Below are positions 13,551-23,767 of a DNA stretch of 27,500 bases, in pieces; position 1 is the first letter of the stretch, and each line of letters begins with the position of its first letter. The notes beneath the pieces were generated by a model. It did not search any database, was not told the origin of the DNA, and worked only from the letters and a program-made list of their open reading frames with translations. The DNA is from Priapulus caudatus (Eukaryota; Priapulida; Priapulimorpha; Priapulimorphida; Priapulidae), in contig NW_014577077.1 in NCBI RefSeq assembly GCF_000485595.1, positions 397,827 to 425,326 of the forward strand. The letters are read 5' to 3'. The translations under genes were made by a program, and so were the position numbers.

Positions 13551-13730
13551 GGACACACTAGGCGATTAAATCGGGCGACTAAATCGCCCGATTCTATCGC
13601 GCGAGTCGAGTGGACACACTAGGCGATTAAATTGGGCGATTAAATCGGGCGACTAAATCGCCCGATTCTATCGCGCGAGTCGAGTGGACACACTAGGCGA
13701 CTAAATCGCCGGTGAAATCGCCTAGTCGTG
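13551..13730. repeat. Hairpin-rich tandem repeat (GGACACACTAGGCGAxTAAAT)
   Basis: GGACACACTAGGCGA starts at 13551, 13612 and 13686 (spacings 61 and 74). The first two units each contain an identical 19-bp hairpin, CGGGCGA-CTAAA-TCGCCCG, at 13572-13590 and 13646-13664. The whole block is also bounded by CTAGGCGATT (13558-13567) and its reverse complement AATCGCCTAG (13716-13725), giving nested inverted symmetry typical of a miniature element. Confidence 0.8.
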
Positions 13731-13734
13731 CATG

Positions 13735-14034
13735 CATGTGCACGTAGACGTGCGTGCGTGCGTGCGTGTGCGCGTACACCTGCGTGCATGCATGCGTGCG
13801 TGCGTGTGTATGTAAACGTGCGTGCATGCGTGCGTGTGTGCGTGCGTCTGTGCGTGTGCACGTATACGTGCGCGCGTGCGTGCGTGCGTGCGTGCGTGTG
13901 CAAGTACACGTGCGTGCGTGTGTACGTACACGTGCGCGCGTGCGTGCGTGCGTGCGTGCGTGCGTGTGTACGTGCTCGTGCGTTCGTGCGTGCGTGCGTG
14001 CGTGTGAACGTACACGTGCGTGCGTGTGTGCGTG
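13735..14034. repeat. (CGTG)n-type array
   Basis: About 300 bp built from GTGC/CGTG tetramers, interrupted at irregular intervals by GTACACGTG or CGTACACGTG-like words that are themselves nearly palindromic. Alternating purine-pyrimidine throughout, so a potential Z-DNA former. Open frames of 60-165 codons on both strands are repeat translation. Confidence 0.95.
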
Positions 14035-14035
14035 T

Positions 14036-14056
14036 ATATATGCCTAAGGCATATAT
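14036..14056. repeat. 21-bp hairpin at the end of the CGTG array
   Basis: ATATATGCC (14036-14044), loop TAA, GGCATATAT (14048-14056); perfect 9-bp stem immediately after the array. Confidence 0.85.
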
Positions 14057-14230
14057 GCCTTCTTTATATGCTCTTGGTATAATTCCATTCATTCACAATA
14101 TTTTAACGGCTTGTAACTGTGCGCAACTTAGTTCCATATTCTATTATTTGGTATTTCAAAACATAGGCACAATCAGATCTTTTTTATTGCGAGCAAATAT
14201 ATATACTGTATGTAACAACAATTAAAAATG

Positions 14231-15638
14231 GGTGTGTCGCCACATCGCCGTGTTGCCATGTGGGTGTGTCGCCACATTGCCGTGTCGCCATGTGGGCCCG
14301 TCGCCACATCGCCGTGTTGCCATGTGGGCGCGTTGCCACGTCGCCATGTCGCCATGTGGGTGTGTCGCTACATTGCTGTGCCGCCATGTGGGCGCGTTGC
14401 CATGTGGGTGTGTCTCCACATCGCTGTGCCGCCATGTGAGCGCGTCGCCATGTGGGCGCCTCGCCGTGTCACCATGTGGGCGCGTCGCCGTGTCACCATG
14501 TGGGTACATCGCCATGTGAGCGCGTCGCCATGTGAGCGCGTCGCCATGTGGGCGCCTCGCCATGTGAGCGCGTTACCGTGTCGCCATGTGGGCGCATTGC
14601 CATGTGAGTGCGTCGCCATGTGGGCACGTTGCCGTGTCGCCATGTGAGCGCGTCGCTATGTGGGCGCATCGCCATGTGAGCGCGTCGCCATGTGGGCGCA
14701 TCGCCATGTGAGCGCGTTGCCATGTGAGCGCGTCGCCATGTGGGCGCATCGCCATGTGAGCGCGTTGCCATGCGAGCGCGTCGCCATGTGGGCGCATCGC
14801 CATGTGAGCGCGTCGCTATGTGAGCGCGTCGCCATGTGAGCGCCTCGCCATGTGAGCGCGTTGCCGTGTCGCTATGTGGGCGCGTAGCCATGTCACCATG
14901 TGAGCGCGTCGCCGTGTCGCCATGTGGGCGCATTGCTGTGTCGCCATGTGTGTACATCGCCATGTGGGCGCATCGCCATGTGGGCACGTCGCCATGTGAG
15001 TACATCGCCATGTGGGCGCCTCGCCATGTGGGCGCGTCGCCGTGTCGCCATGTGGGCGCCTTGCCATGTGAGCGCGTCGCCGGTTCACCATGTGGGCGCG
15101 TCGCCGTGTCGCCATGTGGGCGCGTCGCCGTGTCGCCATTTGAGCGCGTCGCCGTGTCGCCATGTGGGCGCGTCGCCGTGTCGCCATGTGGGCGCGTAGC
15201 CGTGTCACCATGTGAGCGCGTCGCCGTGTCGCCATGTGGGCGCATTGCTGTGTCACCATGTGGGCGCGTCGCCGTGTCACCATGTGGGCGCGTTGCCACG
15301 TAGCCGTGTCGCCATGTGGGCGCGTCGCCGTGTGGGCGCGTCGCCACGTAGCCGTGTCACCATGTGAGCGCGTCGCCGTGTCACCATGTGGGCGCGTCGC
15401 CGTGTCACTATGTGGGCGCGTCGCCGTGTCACCATGTGGGCGCGTCGCCGTGTCACCATGTGGGCGCGTCGCCACGTAGCCGTGTCACCATGTGGGCGCG
15501 TCGCCGTGTCACAATGTGGGCGCGTCGCCGTGTCACAATGTGGGCGCGTCGCCGTGTCGCCATGTGGGCGCGTCGCCACGTAGCCGTGTCGCCATGTGGG
15601 CGTCTCACCATGTGAGCGCGTCGCCGTATCACCATGTG
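14231..15638. repeat. Octamer-phased minisatellite, 176 x 8 bp
   Basis: 1408 bp that divide into exact 8-base units, chiefly GGCGCGTC, AGCGCGTC, GCCGTGTC, GCCATGTG, ACCATGTG, GCCACATC and GCCACGTA. I checked phase at 14391, 14631, 14871, 15111, 15351 and 15591; the octamer register holds at every point, so no out-of-phase indel has survived. The higher-order unit changes along the array: mainly 32 bp (four octamers) at the left, 16 bp (GCCATGTG+AGCGCGTC) at about 14510-14870, then 24 bp (GGCGCGTC+GCCGTGTC+GCCATGTG) with occasional 32-bp units to the right. Long open frames on both strands (up to 284 codons) follow from the lack of in-frame stops in 24-bp units and are not genes. Confidence 0.95.
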
Positions 15639-16440
15639 CCTTCATTTCTGACTATGAATTGTTTGTGACATGACTATGTACAGGGGGGGGGCACTTTTTA
15701 GGTCGTGTTCATTATGAATGTGAATATGTGTCATATGTGAATGTGTCATTTATTGAATATGTTGGGTTGACCACCGTGGGGATGAGGGCAACAGCAAAAC
15801 TCTTTCTTGGAATTGTGAAAAAAGCTGCAAAAGGGTTGTAATCTCTGCTTTGCCATTCAATTGCATAATTTAACCCATGCATCATATCATGCATGTATCA
15901 TGCAGGTATCTGCGCGACTATTATATTTGTCAATCCACCCCCTTAAATCCGCCACTGATGTAATGTCCGCGGGTGGGCGTGATCCTGCAGCCAGTGGTTC
16001 ACTGTAGAAACCTATCTCTGGTGCCATAGTAGTGTTTTCCTCGCCTGAGTCTAGAATTTGTCAACGGCGAGTCGACTGCCCAGGAATGCTCTCATGAATC
16101 GAAGGCAAACCTCCTCATATACGTATATGAGAAGGCTGAATGCATGTGGTATATAGACAAGGCTGAATATAGAGACCGGGACAAGAGGCAGAAAGCGATA
16201 AAAGAAATTGTGAGTGCGCTTGAATGGCCGAGTGCAGCGATGTATATGGTGTACATGTACATGTATATGGTGCCTGGCATCTGCGCTGATGTCTTTGATG
16301 ACAGATAGATTTGTTCTCATACATATTCTGATTTCTGCAACATAAATAGACAGAACTGTCAGATGCCTTTTAATAGGCTTCACAAAACTCTCACACGTGC
16401 TATGTCTGGCGCGAATTTATACATGCAATAATGCCTGTAT
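15639..16440. other. Unassigned DNA with a possible element terminus
   Basis: A G run at about 15682-15691 and the reverse complement of a CAGTGGCGGATTTAAGGGGG-like word at about 15938-15957. From memory, words of this kind often form the ends of small elements in aquatic invertebrates, but I see no matching inverted end. AT-rich mixed sequence otherwise. Confidence 0.3.
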
Positions 16441-16499
16441 AAATAATATAGTATAATATATATATATATGTATAAATTAATCATATAGATATCCATCGC

Positions 16500-16670
16500 T
16501 CCACACGTACGCTCGCGGTCGAGTCTGACCGCTCGCTCGAGTTGCCAACTCGCGGTCGTCAGTGTAAACGCGCTGCACAGTTCATAGATAGGTTGATAGC
16601 GCGTTGGGAAGTTGGTATAATTCGACAATTCGCCAACTCAAAGTTGGCAGCGTAAACCCAGCTTTACATA
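16500..16670. repeat. GTTGGC/CGCGGTC-rich block with a small hairpin
   Basis: Recurring GCGGTCG, CGAGTT, CCAACTCG and AGTTGG words, and a hairpin GCCAACT-CAA-AGTTGGC at 16632-16648. It ends in GTAAACCCAGCTTTAC. It looks like a degraded short element; no ends defined. Confidence 0.35.
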
Positions 16671-17498
16671 ATGTTTGGAAGGGAGTAAAAAAATTTAAAT
16701 CAGGAAAATATTAATTCTAGTGCTTATAACTGACAGAAGCTAGCATTAGTGTAACTCCGAGAAACCGCCCGTGCGGTTTTAGCACTTCCCTATTGATCAA
16801 AACCTTATAGGTTGATCCTCACGACGAATCACTTTAGACACTTTTCACTTTGAATAATTTGTCTTACATGATTTGATATTGCTAATGGTGAAGACTTCAA
16901 TATTAAATTTAGTGACAGATGACTCATGTGCAGGTCAACTGTCTCAGTCTTAGTGCAACATTTACCATGACGACCCGTGTGACATTACTCTAGACGTACA
17001 TCATTATCCCAGCAGAGATAATAGGCCTATAGTTATTAATAATAGTAACCCGATTGAGAGGTGAACAGTAAAACAATTCAGTGGCAATGTTTGTTAACTA
17101 GATCTAGATCTATACACTCATTTTTACTACAGCGATTTGAGTGCATGGGACCACATAACACATACATTCGGCGAATGTCTGCAATGATTATTAACCTACT
17201 GTACTTGTAACCCGACCAGGCTGTGTGACTAACGTCAATATACAACAATATACAATAACGTCGGTATTCTAACCTTAGCAATACCGTTTCTTGGAGCTAC
17301 TGTACTTGTTGTAGTTGTACAATACAGTGTGAGTAGGGATAATATTAATCGGTGATTTTTTTAGTCTTAGTACGTCATATTATCTTTTACAAAACATTAT
17401 AGAAAAATACCTGTGGAACGTCTTTCCAGATCATTTCTGTATCCCATTGCAACAGTTGATGGCCACGCAACATGTAGGCATTTTGAAGCATTTGTTCT
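16671..17498. other. Unassigned AT-rich DNA
   Basis: Contains a small hairpin AAACCGC-CCGT-GCGGTTT at 16762-16779 and nothing else that I can support. Confidence 0.4.
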
Positions 17499-17645
17499 CA
17501 AGCTTTACTAGTGTCGTGATGCGCTAAGCAGGGAGACTGCACCAATATGGCGCTGGTCACGTGACAGTTGTGAGAAACTGGCGACGCTGCGCACAATGCG
17601 GCGCGACTGTGTACGAGCGTTCTACTTCTGTTCTATTTCTATGGT
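17499..17645 (-). repeat. Right member of the dispersed inverted repeat pair
   Basis: Reverse-complement match to 13331-13451, longer by about 25 bp because of short internal insertions (for example extra bases before GATGCGCTAAGC and around GCACAATGCGG). It is either the other end of a ~4.3-kb element or a second independent insertion of one family in the opposite orientation. Confidence 0.85.
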
Positions 17646-19438
17646 CTCTACACATCGGTTTGTGCTCCGGTCAGCGACAGCTGATGTATATTTGAGGCAC
17701 GTTTGCTGCTAACTAATTGTAGCTCTGTCATTTATTATAGAAAATGTTACAACAGCTTCTATGATCGCTGCATATGGTATGGTATGGTTGCACCGTCTTC
17801 CATTTGCCAGGCGTCCTTATAGTCACACTGAGCAATTTGAGCGCCCTCGGGGACATCATATAGCTATCTTATATTAGCTGGCGGCGCCATGCTGTGCGGT
17901 TGAGTGCTGATCACGTGCTGGCATAAAGCTCGTCACCTTTCATCTCTGAGTGGCCGTCTAAAATGTTTACCCCGCAACAGTTTGGTTATCATGCGGCTAG
18001 ACCACGTATACTGTAGCGAAATTACACATTCATTGTATCTCGTAGGCTGGCCGAAAGCCAAGAACTCGAATTTCGTCTAGGAAATGTTGCGTCGACATAC
18101 ACGATGATTATATTTTATGCATTATGGGTCACCAATCGGACAGAAAATATAATCAAGAAATCGTAGCGGCGTACGGAAATCAGTCGTTTCCCTTGCCTGC
18201 CTCTGGCATCATGCTTGGGTTATTGGCTTTATACTTGATGTGATGTGATGTTATCTCGTAAGTGTGGCGAGCGTTGAGAAGCCAGCATGGAGGGAGAGGG
18301 CCGGGTGCGCCTCCCGACGGCGGAATATAGCGTGGTTCGAACCTGAGCGAGATAGCAGCGCGCAGGAATCTATGAAAGCCATGTAAACTATTTATCATCG
18401 CCGACCATGCGTCCCTCTCGTAAACTGCGGCTATCTACGTTGTTTTGGTTTGCGATGCCGCACGTGATCATGAAAACGCGCGAGACTACGGACTTGTCCC
18501 CCTATCTGTGTAAGAAGGAGCAGAAAAACGAGCCTGGCGAGACTGATACATCCATTCGCATACTTGCGCAGTCTCTTTAAGTCGTTTTTCAGTGGAAGAC
18601 TGTCGATAACAAAAACGAGTTGTCAGGCAAATAAGTTTTTCAGTCAAATCTGAGAAACGTAAGACTAATAGCGAGCAATGCTTTATCCGCTCGCCAACTG
18701 CATGTAAAAACGCTCGAGGTGGTGACGCCAAGTATAACGCTTACGACTCGAAGTTATCACACATAACGCACTTGTCTTGTGTGACATTTTTCATCGGAGA
18801 CGGCGACGTTACTTTCGGTTCACAATTTGTCGCTTGACATTTATTTAAATGAGCAAGTATATATACGGTGATTTACGCACAAGCACTCATCAAAGTAACA
18901 TATCCCGGGGCATGGGTTAAGGTAATTCCATGCCTATTGTAGTCCGGCAGAATAGGGCATATGGTTTGCATGGCGGTATACGTAAGTTTTTTTCTTACCG
19001 TTCGTTTTCTTATGTTCTTGCACCAAATAAGGCATTTCTAACAACTGGCAGTTGCTCAGTTGTGGGGAATTTTATTTAATGTAGATTTATTCAAAGCCGC
19101 ATCATCAAACAATTGAATTTTGGATTAAATAAAGCCTAGTGTCGCAATAATGAGATGTGCAATGCATGTAAAAATTATATTATACCATCATTTACAGACT
19201 GTATTTGACATTTGAAATAGTTGTAAGCTAATAATTTACAATCATAACGTCTGTGATTAGGCATGAAAATTGGTTTACGCGTTAACCCTCTCCTATGTTA
19301 AACATGCAAAATCCACGAAAATGAGTTTTAAGTTACCTACAATTTAACATATTTTGGTACAATTTCAAAACAAAATCAGTTGGCTTTAATCGTCCTCTTC
19401 CTCCTCTTCTCTCATCAAAGGCTTCGTGTTGACGACTC
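17646..19438. other. Unassigned DNA
   Basis: Mixed to AT-rich. Minus frames at 18180-18398 and 18486-18731 are open for 72 and 81 codons without recognisable motifs. A GGTTCGAACC word at about 18333 resembles a tRNA B-box, but no cloverleaf can be folded around it. Confidence 0.4.
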
Positions 19439-20274
19439 TAGTTTGTTGTTAGTTTGCAAAACATTGTACACGCCAGTCTACCAATGTTACAACCACAGCC
19501 CTTGGACTTGCTATGCATCTCCCGTAAAACAAGAACACTTGATGAGCTGGTGCTGGGGAGTGCATAAAAAGGAGAGTGAGCAGGCTGTAGGACTAGTTTC
19601 CCTCATCCTCCGCTTACCCAGCGCATATTCCGTGGGATCAAGGTCTGGAATGCTCTTGTAGGGCATGTTCCAGATGCGACACTGATAGTGTGCTCTTTTG
19701 ACATTTTCTTTGAATGGCTTTCTTGCGTGGGGTGGCAGAGCTTGCAAGCTTCGGTGTACTCTGTTGCTCCTTTTCTACCTGTCTTTTGTTCCAAGCTTTT
19801 AATTCTTGACTCAGTCATGTGTATGCATCATGCAGTTGTTTAGCATGCTGAGCAGAAAGCTGTGACTGGAGCAACACATCTATACAAAGTTAGCAGTCTG
19901 ATTTCCATGGAGGCTCAAGCTGCATTCCCTCCACTCAAGAGTTTTTAACATTTGCCTGCTTTCGAATCCCGTAAGCACATGGGAAACAGTGTCCGCACAC
20001 TGTCAGGGCATGAGGCTGCGTAACATGTGAGAATGATACTGGAAGACTTTATCCACTGTGTAGCACTTAATATCCACAAAGCTCTCTGCCTTTTTCCCTT
20101 GGTGACTGCGGGTTTGTCAATAGGGATGTTAAGGCCCATCTATCGAGAGTACTGGTACAGCAACGAGAACGTACACATCTCGTGTCATCGTGCCTCAACA
20201 ATGACTACTTCTTCTCGTTTCTTGTGCTGCAGTATATCGCACTGTGCGTGACGATTAGTGTCTCTTCTTCCATG
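19439..20274 (-). pseudogene. Degenerate transposon-associated protein with C-terminal Cys-rich (CXC-like) tail
   Basis: Reading the minus strand through several frame changes gives ordered blocks I recognise from a large family of repeated, transposon-like invertebrate proteins of unknown biochemistry. In order: HGRRDTNRHAQ then REEVVIVEA (about 20274-20190; family pattern H-E-E-A-D-T-R..H-A then V-V-I-V), TRDVYVLVAVPVLSIDGP (about 20183-20130; D-T-D-V-x-V-L), KKAESFVDIKCYTVDKV with, after one stop, ADTVSHVLTGFESRQMLKTL (about 20095-19940; G-C-D-T-V-S..G-x-G-K), LQALPPHARKPFKENVKRAHYQCRIW..DLDPTEYALG (about 19750-19620; L-P-P..H-x-x-R-A-x-Y-Q-x-x-I-W), and KCSCF..SKGCGCNIGRLACTMFCK (about 19530-19450). 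At least four frameshifts and several stops show it is dead. The N-terminal part may extend to about 20600 but is not recognisable. Opposite in strand to the channel gene and inside its intron. Confidence 0.72.
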
Positions 20275-20740
20275 GTCTGTCTTGAGGTTGTTCTCTGAAA
20301 TTACTAAGCCGTATGGAGAAAATCTCATACGCACTTCATCTTGGCAGTAATGACTAATAGTGTGGGGATGGCCTCCCAGTACATCATGTCACTTTAAAGT
20401 CTCACAAATATATCAATTCCTCATCAAATAAGCTTCGGCCATGAGCATCGTAGCAAAGCTCAGGGCGCAGACGCTGTCTGTCGTCGGTTCTGCACCGTCG
20501 GACAGTCCTGCTATCTCCACGGAGCTCGTACCGTGGGGAGCTCAAACAGTTGGGAGAAACGCCAAGGAATCTCTTACATACTTCTGCACCCAAGAGAATA
20601 AGACGAAAAGCACTTGTTTATATCAACGAGCGTTGAATGGAAAAGTGCAACCCATTCCGTACATGCTGTCTATAGAATAACTTTTTGTCATTTACACCAT
20701 ATTACTATTATGTGTCAGGTGTTCTAACACCAGTTTTCGA
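20275..20740. other. Possible upstream remainder of the transposon relic
   Basis: A 63-codon minus frame at 20402-20593 and a 79-codon plus frame at 20441-20680 overlap. Neither contains a family motif I can name. Position suggests the decayed N-terminal part of the adjacent pseudogene. Confidence 0.25.
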
Positions 20741-20774
20741 ACGCGTATCTTACGGAACTCCTTACGATACGCGT
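20741..20774. repeat. Hairpin with 9-bp stem
   Basis: ACGCGTATC (20741-20749) and its reverse complement GATACGCGT (20766-20774); a smaller GGTGTT/AACACC hairpin lies just upstream at 20718-20731. Confidence 0.7.
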
Positions 20775-20925
20775 AATAGCGTGAGCCTTGAAGTTAAACA
20801 GCGTTCACAACCGTAGTTTTTGGAGATGTCTACGTCGCGTTAGTAGCCTGGCGCATAAGGCGAAAGGAAATCGAATAGAGATTTACGCCAAATGCGGTTT
20901 AATAGGTTCGTGGCCTTTTTGCTAT

Positions 20926-20985
20926 ACTCTCTTTCTCTCTCTGTGTTCCACATTCGGCTGTGTGTTGCGCGCGGCCCGTCTCTTC

Positions 20986-21038
<53 letters not shown>

Positions 21039-21375
21039 ACTTCCTCTCCTCCTATCTCTGGGATGCGATCTCCCCCCTAGCTCATCTCTCTCTCCAGTCT
21101 CTCTCTCTCTCTATATGTCTCCCACATACTTACCCGGTCGGGGCTCTATTCTATGCGTCTCCTCTGTCTCTCTGTCTCGCTCTTCTCTCGGTCTCTCACG
21201 CTCTCCTCTCTCATCTTGCTCTGCTCCGTTCTCGGTTCTCTGCTCATCTCTCATCTCGTTCTTCCATCTCGCTCTCTGTTGCTGCTCTCTCTCTCTCTCT
21301 CTATTGCTCATCGGTCCTGCATTCTCTCGTCGCTCTCTCTCATGCTCACGCTCATCCCAGTTCTCTTCTCTCTCG
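20926..21375. repeat. CT-rich low-complexity region
   Basis: About 450 bp dominated by CTCT runs (purest at about 20988-21035 and 21288-21302) mixed with short CTCG and CATCTC words. The Ser/Leu-rich frames of up to 207 codons and their Arg/Glu complements are artefacts of this composition. Confidence 0.9.
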
Positions 21376-22057
21376 GCCACAAGCGATTGCGTATACGCGT
21401 ATTATCTATAGCCGGTCGGTTCACCACGTCGCTATCGCTATAGCTGTAGCGAAGTACGTAGGAAAACGCACCTCATTTTTGTCAGCATAGTGATACGCAT
21501 TTCCGAACTGAGTATAGCTATACGGCGTGGTCCGTTCAGACTGAGGAAATTATATCGTGAGTACGGTACGAAAAATCTGTTTCGTAGCGCGTACGACGAA
21601 CCGTGGATTTTGGTCTCACGTGTGAACCGCGCAATAAGTTGGGTGTGCTGTGATATAAATGTCATTACGTAACAGTTTTTTTACCATGCTTATTAATCTT
21701 ATATAGACTGATTTTGTATATATTGAAAAATTGTGTGCAATGTTATTCTCCATTTTTAGCGCTAACGTTCCTATTGTGTCCGATTATTAGTGGTATGATT
21801 AGTAGCTACGATTTGCAGGCGCAGCGGGTAATTTTATCTGCAGCAGTATTAAATAAAGGGTGTGTAGAGTAAATTCCCCAACCAACTGCCCCGAGTGACA
21901 GTTGGTGGATCATTGAAGTAGACTATAAAGGAAAGCTTTCTTAGAGGCAATAAAAAAAACATATATACCAGATTGCAAGTTCAAGCAAAAAGCCATCTTT
22001 CTGCCGGACTATAAGAGCTAAATTCATTTAAGAATTTGCGATGCAAATTATATAAAT
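21376..22057. other. Unassigned DNA
   Basis: Short self-complementary words (ACGAAA..TTTCGT at about 21568-21585; ACCAACTG..CAGTTGGT at 21881-21906). No gene or complete element identified. Confidence 0.35.
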
Positions 22058-22110
22058 GTTATATATATATAGTATATATATATTATATATATATATATAT
22101 ATATACTATA
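22058..22110. repeat. (TA)n microsatellite
   Basis: About 50 bp of interrupted TA dinucleotides. Confidence 0.95.
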
Positions 22111-22168
22111 CAAAAAGCCTGACAAACTTTGAGTGGTATATAAGGTATGATTAAGTGTATGCGGCCAA

Positions 22169-22952
22169 GGCCCCGTAGCCAGGCTTTTTATTGGGGGGGG
22201 TTTCGTTTTTTTTAATTTGGGCCGGAAAGGGCGAAGCGGCCGTAGCGAGGGAGCGTCAGCGACCCGAGCTGGGGGAGGGTGTGGTAGAGAGGTGTCCCCC
22301 TCCCACCGAGGAGCTTTTGAAATTTATACATAAATGGAGCGATCTGGTGCATACCTGAGGTGAAATTCTTGCAAATTCTCAATGAAAAAAAAACGTAAAA
22401 AAAACACCGATTCAGTAAAAATGATCTTCGACTATGTAAAGTAATTTGCATAATATGAATAATAGGAATAAAGAATGTAAACGAATTGCTAAGGCGAGCA
22501 AGTACATGAAACACTTTAGAGAAATAACTGCCATCTTCACAGTGTCATTTTTTTGTTGTTGGGGGGGGGGTGGCCACAATGATACAAAAAGTTGTTTGTA
22601 GGCTAACGAGGGTGCGAAGCCACGATCAGACAGGCGAATTTTATTGGTGGGGATACTCTCATACCATGATAAAAAAAGCATGCTTAATTTGAAGGTTTTG
22701 AGGTTCAGAAGCCCCCCCCCAATATAATATAATCTCCTCTCTATGCCTCAGGGGAGAGATGATTGCGGAAACAAGATCATCCAGCTCTTTTTTTCTACGC
22801 CCTCTTCTTCCTGAGCAGTGTGAAGTGACAAATGCACAGCATCAGTGCGCGACCCACCCCTTGGGGCTTTTTGTTGTTGTTGTTGTTGTTGTTGTTTGTT
22901 GCTCGTGGGGGTCGTGCGAACCCCCAGAACCGCCCCCCCCTGGCTACGGGCC
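22169..22952. mobile_element. 784-bp TIR element (CCCGTAGCCAGG-type ends)
   Basis: GGCCCCGTAGCCAGG at 22169-22183 is mirrored by CCTGGCTACGGGCC at 22939-22952 (one-base length difference), each followed inward by a homopolymer-rich stretch (G run at about 22193-22201, C run at about 22933-22940). From memory, ends reading GTAGCCAGG..GGGGG are common on non-autonomous elements in aquatic invertebrates. The interior has G/C runs at about 22561-22570 and 22712-22721, a GAAGCGGCCGTAGCGAGGGA block near the left end and a (GTT)n repeat near the right end, but no transposase. No clear target-site duplication. Confidence 0.65.
22869..22899. repeat. (GTT)n microsatellite
   Basis: About ten GTT/TTG units inside the TIR element. 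The poly-Gln, poly-Asn and poly-Val translations around it are spurious. Confidence 0.9.
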
Positions 22953-23292
22953 TGTAGGCAACACACTTATCACGTCTATCCCTATTAGTAAAATCGATAA
23001 CGAGTGGCACCAAAACCTGTGGATCGATCATATACGTTAAAATTATCTAAATTAAATAATTCTCTAGATTTATTAAAGAAGCCATTAATAAAGGCGTCAT
23101 TAAAAATAAAATCGTAATGAATGGTCAAAAACTCACTCGGCATTTCCCTAACGTTCAAGGATTACCCTATCTCAAATAGGAGAGTGGAGATCTATATGTT
23201 ATATAATGTATTTTTTTATATATGTAGTATATATCAGGAGCTAATACTACATTATTAATATACATGTATTTTATAGCTCTTGATGTATTATT

Positions 23293-23322
23293 GTATCCCC
23301 CGAACGAAGTTCGTGGGGATAC
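23293..23322. repeat. 30-bp near-perfect palindrome
   Basis: GTATCCCC (23293-23300) pairs with GGGGATAC (23315-23322), and the centre GAACGAAGTTCG is also self-complementary apart from its middle. It sits just left of a (GCC)n run and the foldback element and may be its outer boundary. A looser inverted repeat (TATATCAGGAGCTA / TAGCTCTTGATGTA) lies immediately to its left at about 23230-23286. Confidence 0.85.
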
Positions 23323-23340
23323 TATGGGTTTGGCATCGTC

Positions 23341-23373
23341 GCGCCGCCGCCGCCGCCGTCCGCCGCCGCCGTA
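23341..23373. repeat. (GCC)n trinucleotide repeat
   Basis: About ten CCG/GCC units with one slip in the middle, between the palindrome and the foldback arm. Confidence 0.9.
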
Positions 23374-23410
23374 GAGATTTCCTTGTGAACGCTCTACCGC
23401 TGCGTTCTTC

Positions 23411-23731
23411 TCGGATCATCTTCAAAATTTCGAATGAAGGTGCGTTATCGTAAAGCGAAAACACTTCGTTTTGGTGTGGGCGGCGTCATCGTTGCCATGG
23501 TAACAACATTTTTTGTCGAAATATTTAGAACTTGTAACTTCTGCACTTTTTACCGCATTGTCATGAAATTTATATTTGTATTAAATTATATTTAAATTAA
23601 TATTAAAATTTAAATTTAAAAATTTAAAATTAAATTAAAATTAATTTAAAAATTTAAATTTAAATTTATATTTGTATTAAAATGTGTATTTAAATTCATA
23701 TTTAAATTATGATTTTCATCAATATATATAT

Positions 23732-23767
<36 letters not shown>

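Noticed and set aside
13640-14225. Arg-Thr-His-Ala and Val-Arg-Ala-Cys repeat frames up to 165 codons
   Set aside because: Translation of the CGTG array.
14493-15347. 284-codon minus-strand open frame (Pro-His-Gly-Asp-Thr-Ala-Thr-Arg repeats) and companions on both strands
   Set aside because: Direct translation of the octamer array. Openness on both strands and in several frames comes from the 24-bp unit lacking stops, not from coding.
16762-16779. GC-rich hairpin followed by a T-run resembling a bacterial terminator
   Set aside because: Eukaryotic context with no adjacent gene; the stem is only 7 bp.
18318-18350. GGTTCGAACC, like a tRNA T-arm/B-box
   Set aside because: No acceptor stem, anticodon arm or A-box at the right distance on either strand; the word is a palindrome that occurs by chance.
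20788-21490. Ser/Leu-rich frames of 207 and 176 codons
   Set aside because: Composition artefact of the CT-rich region; no non-repetitive protein core.
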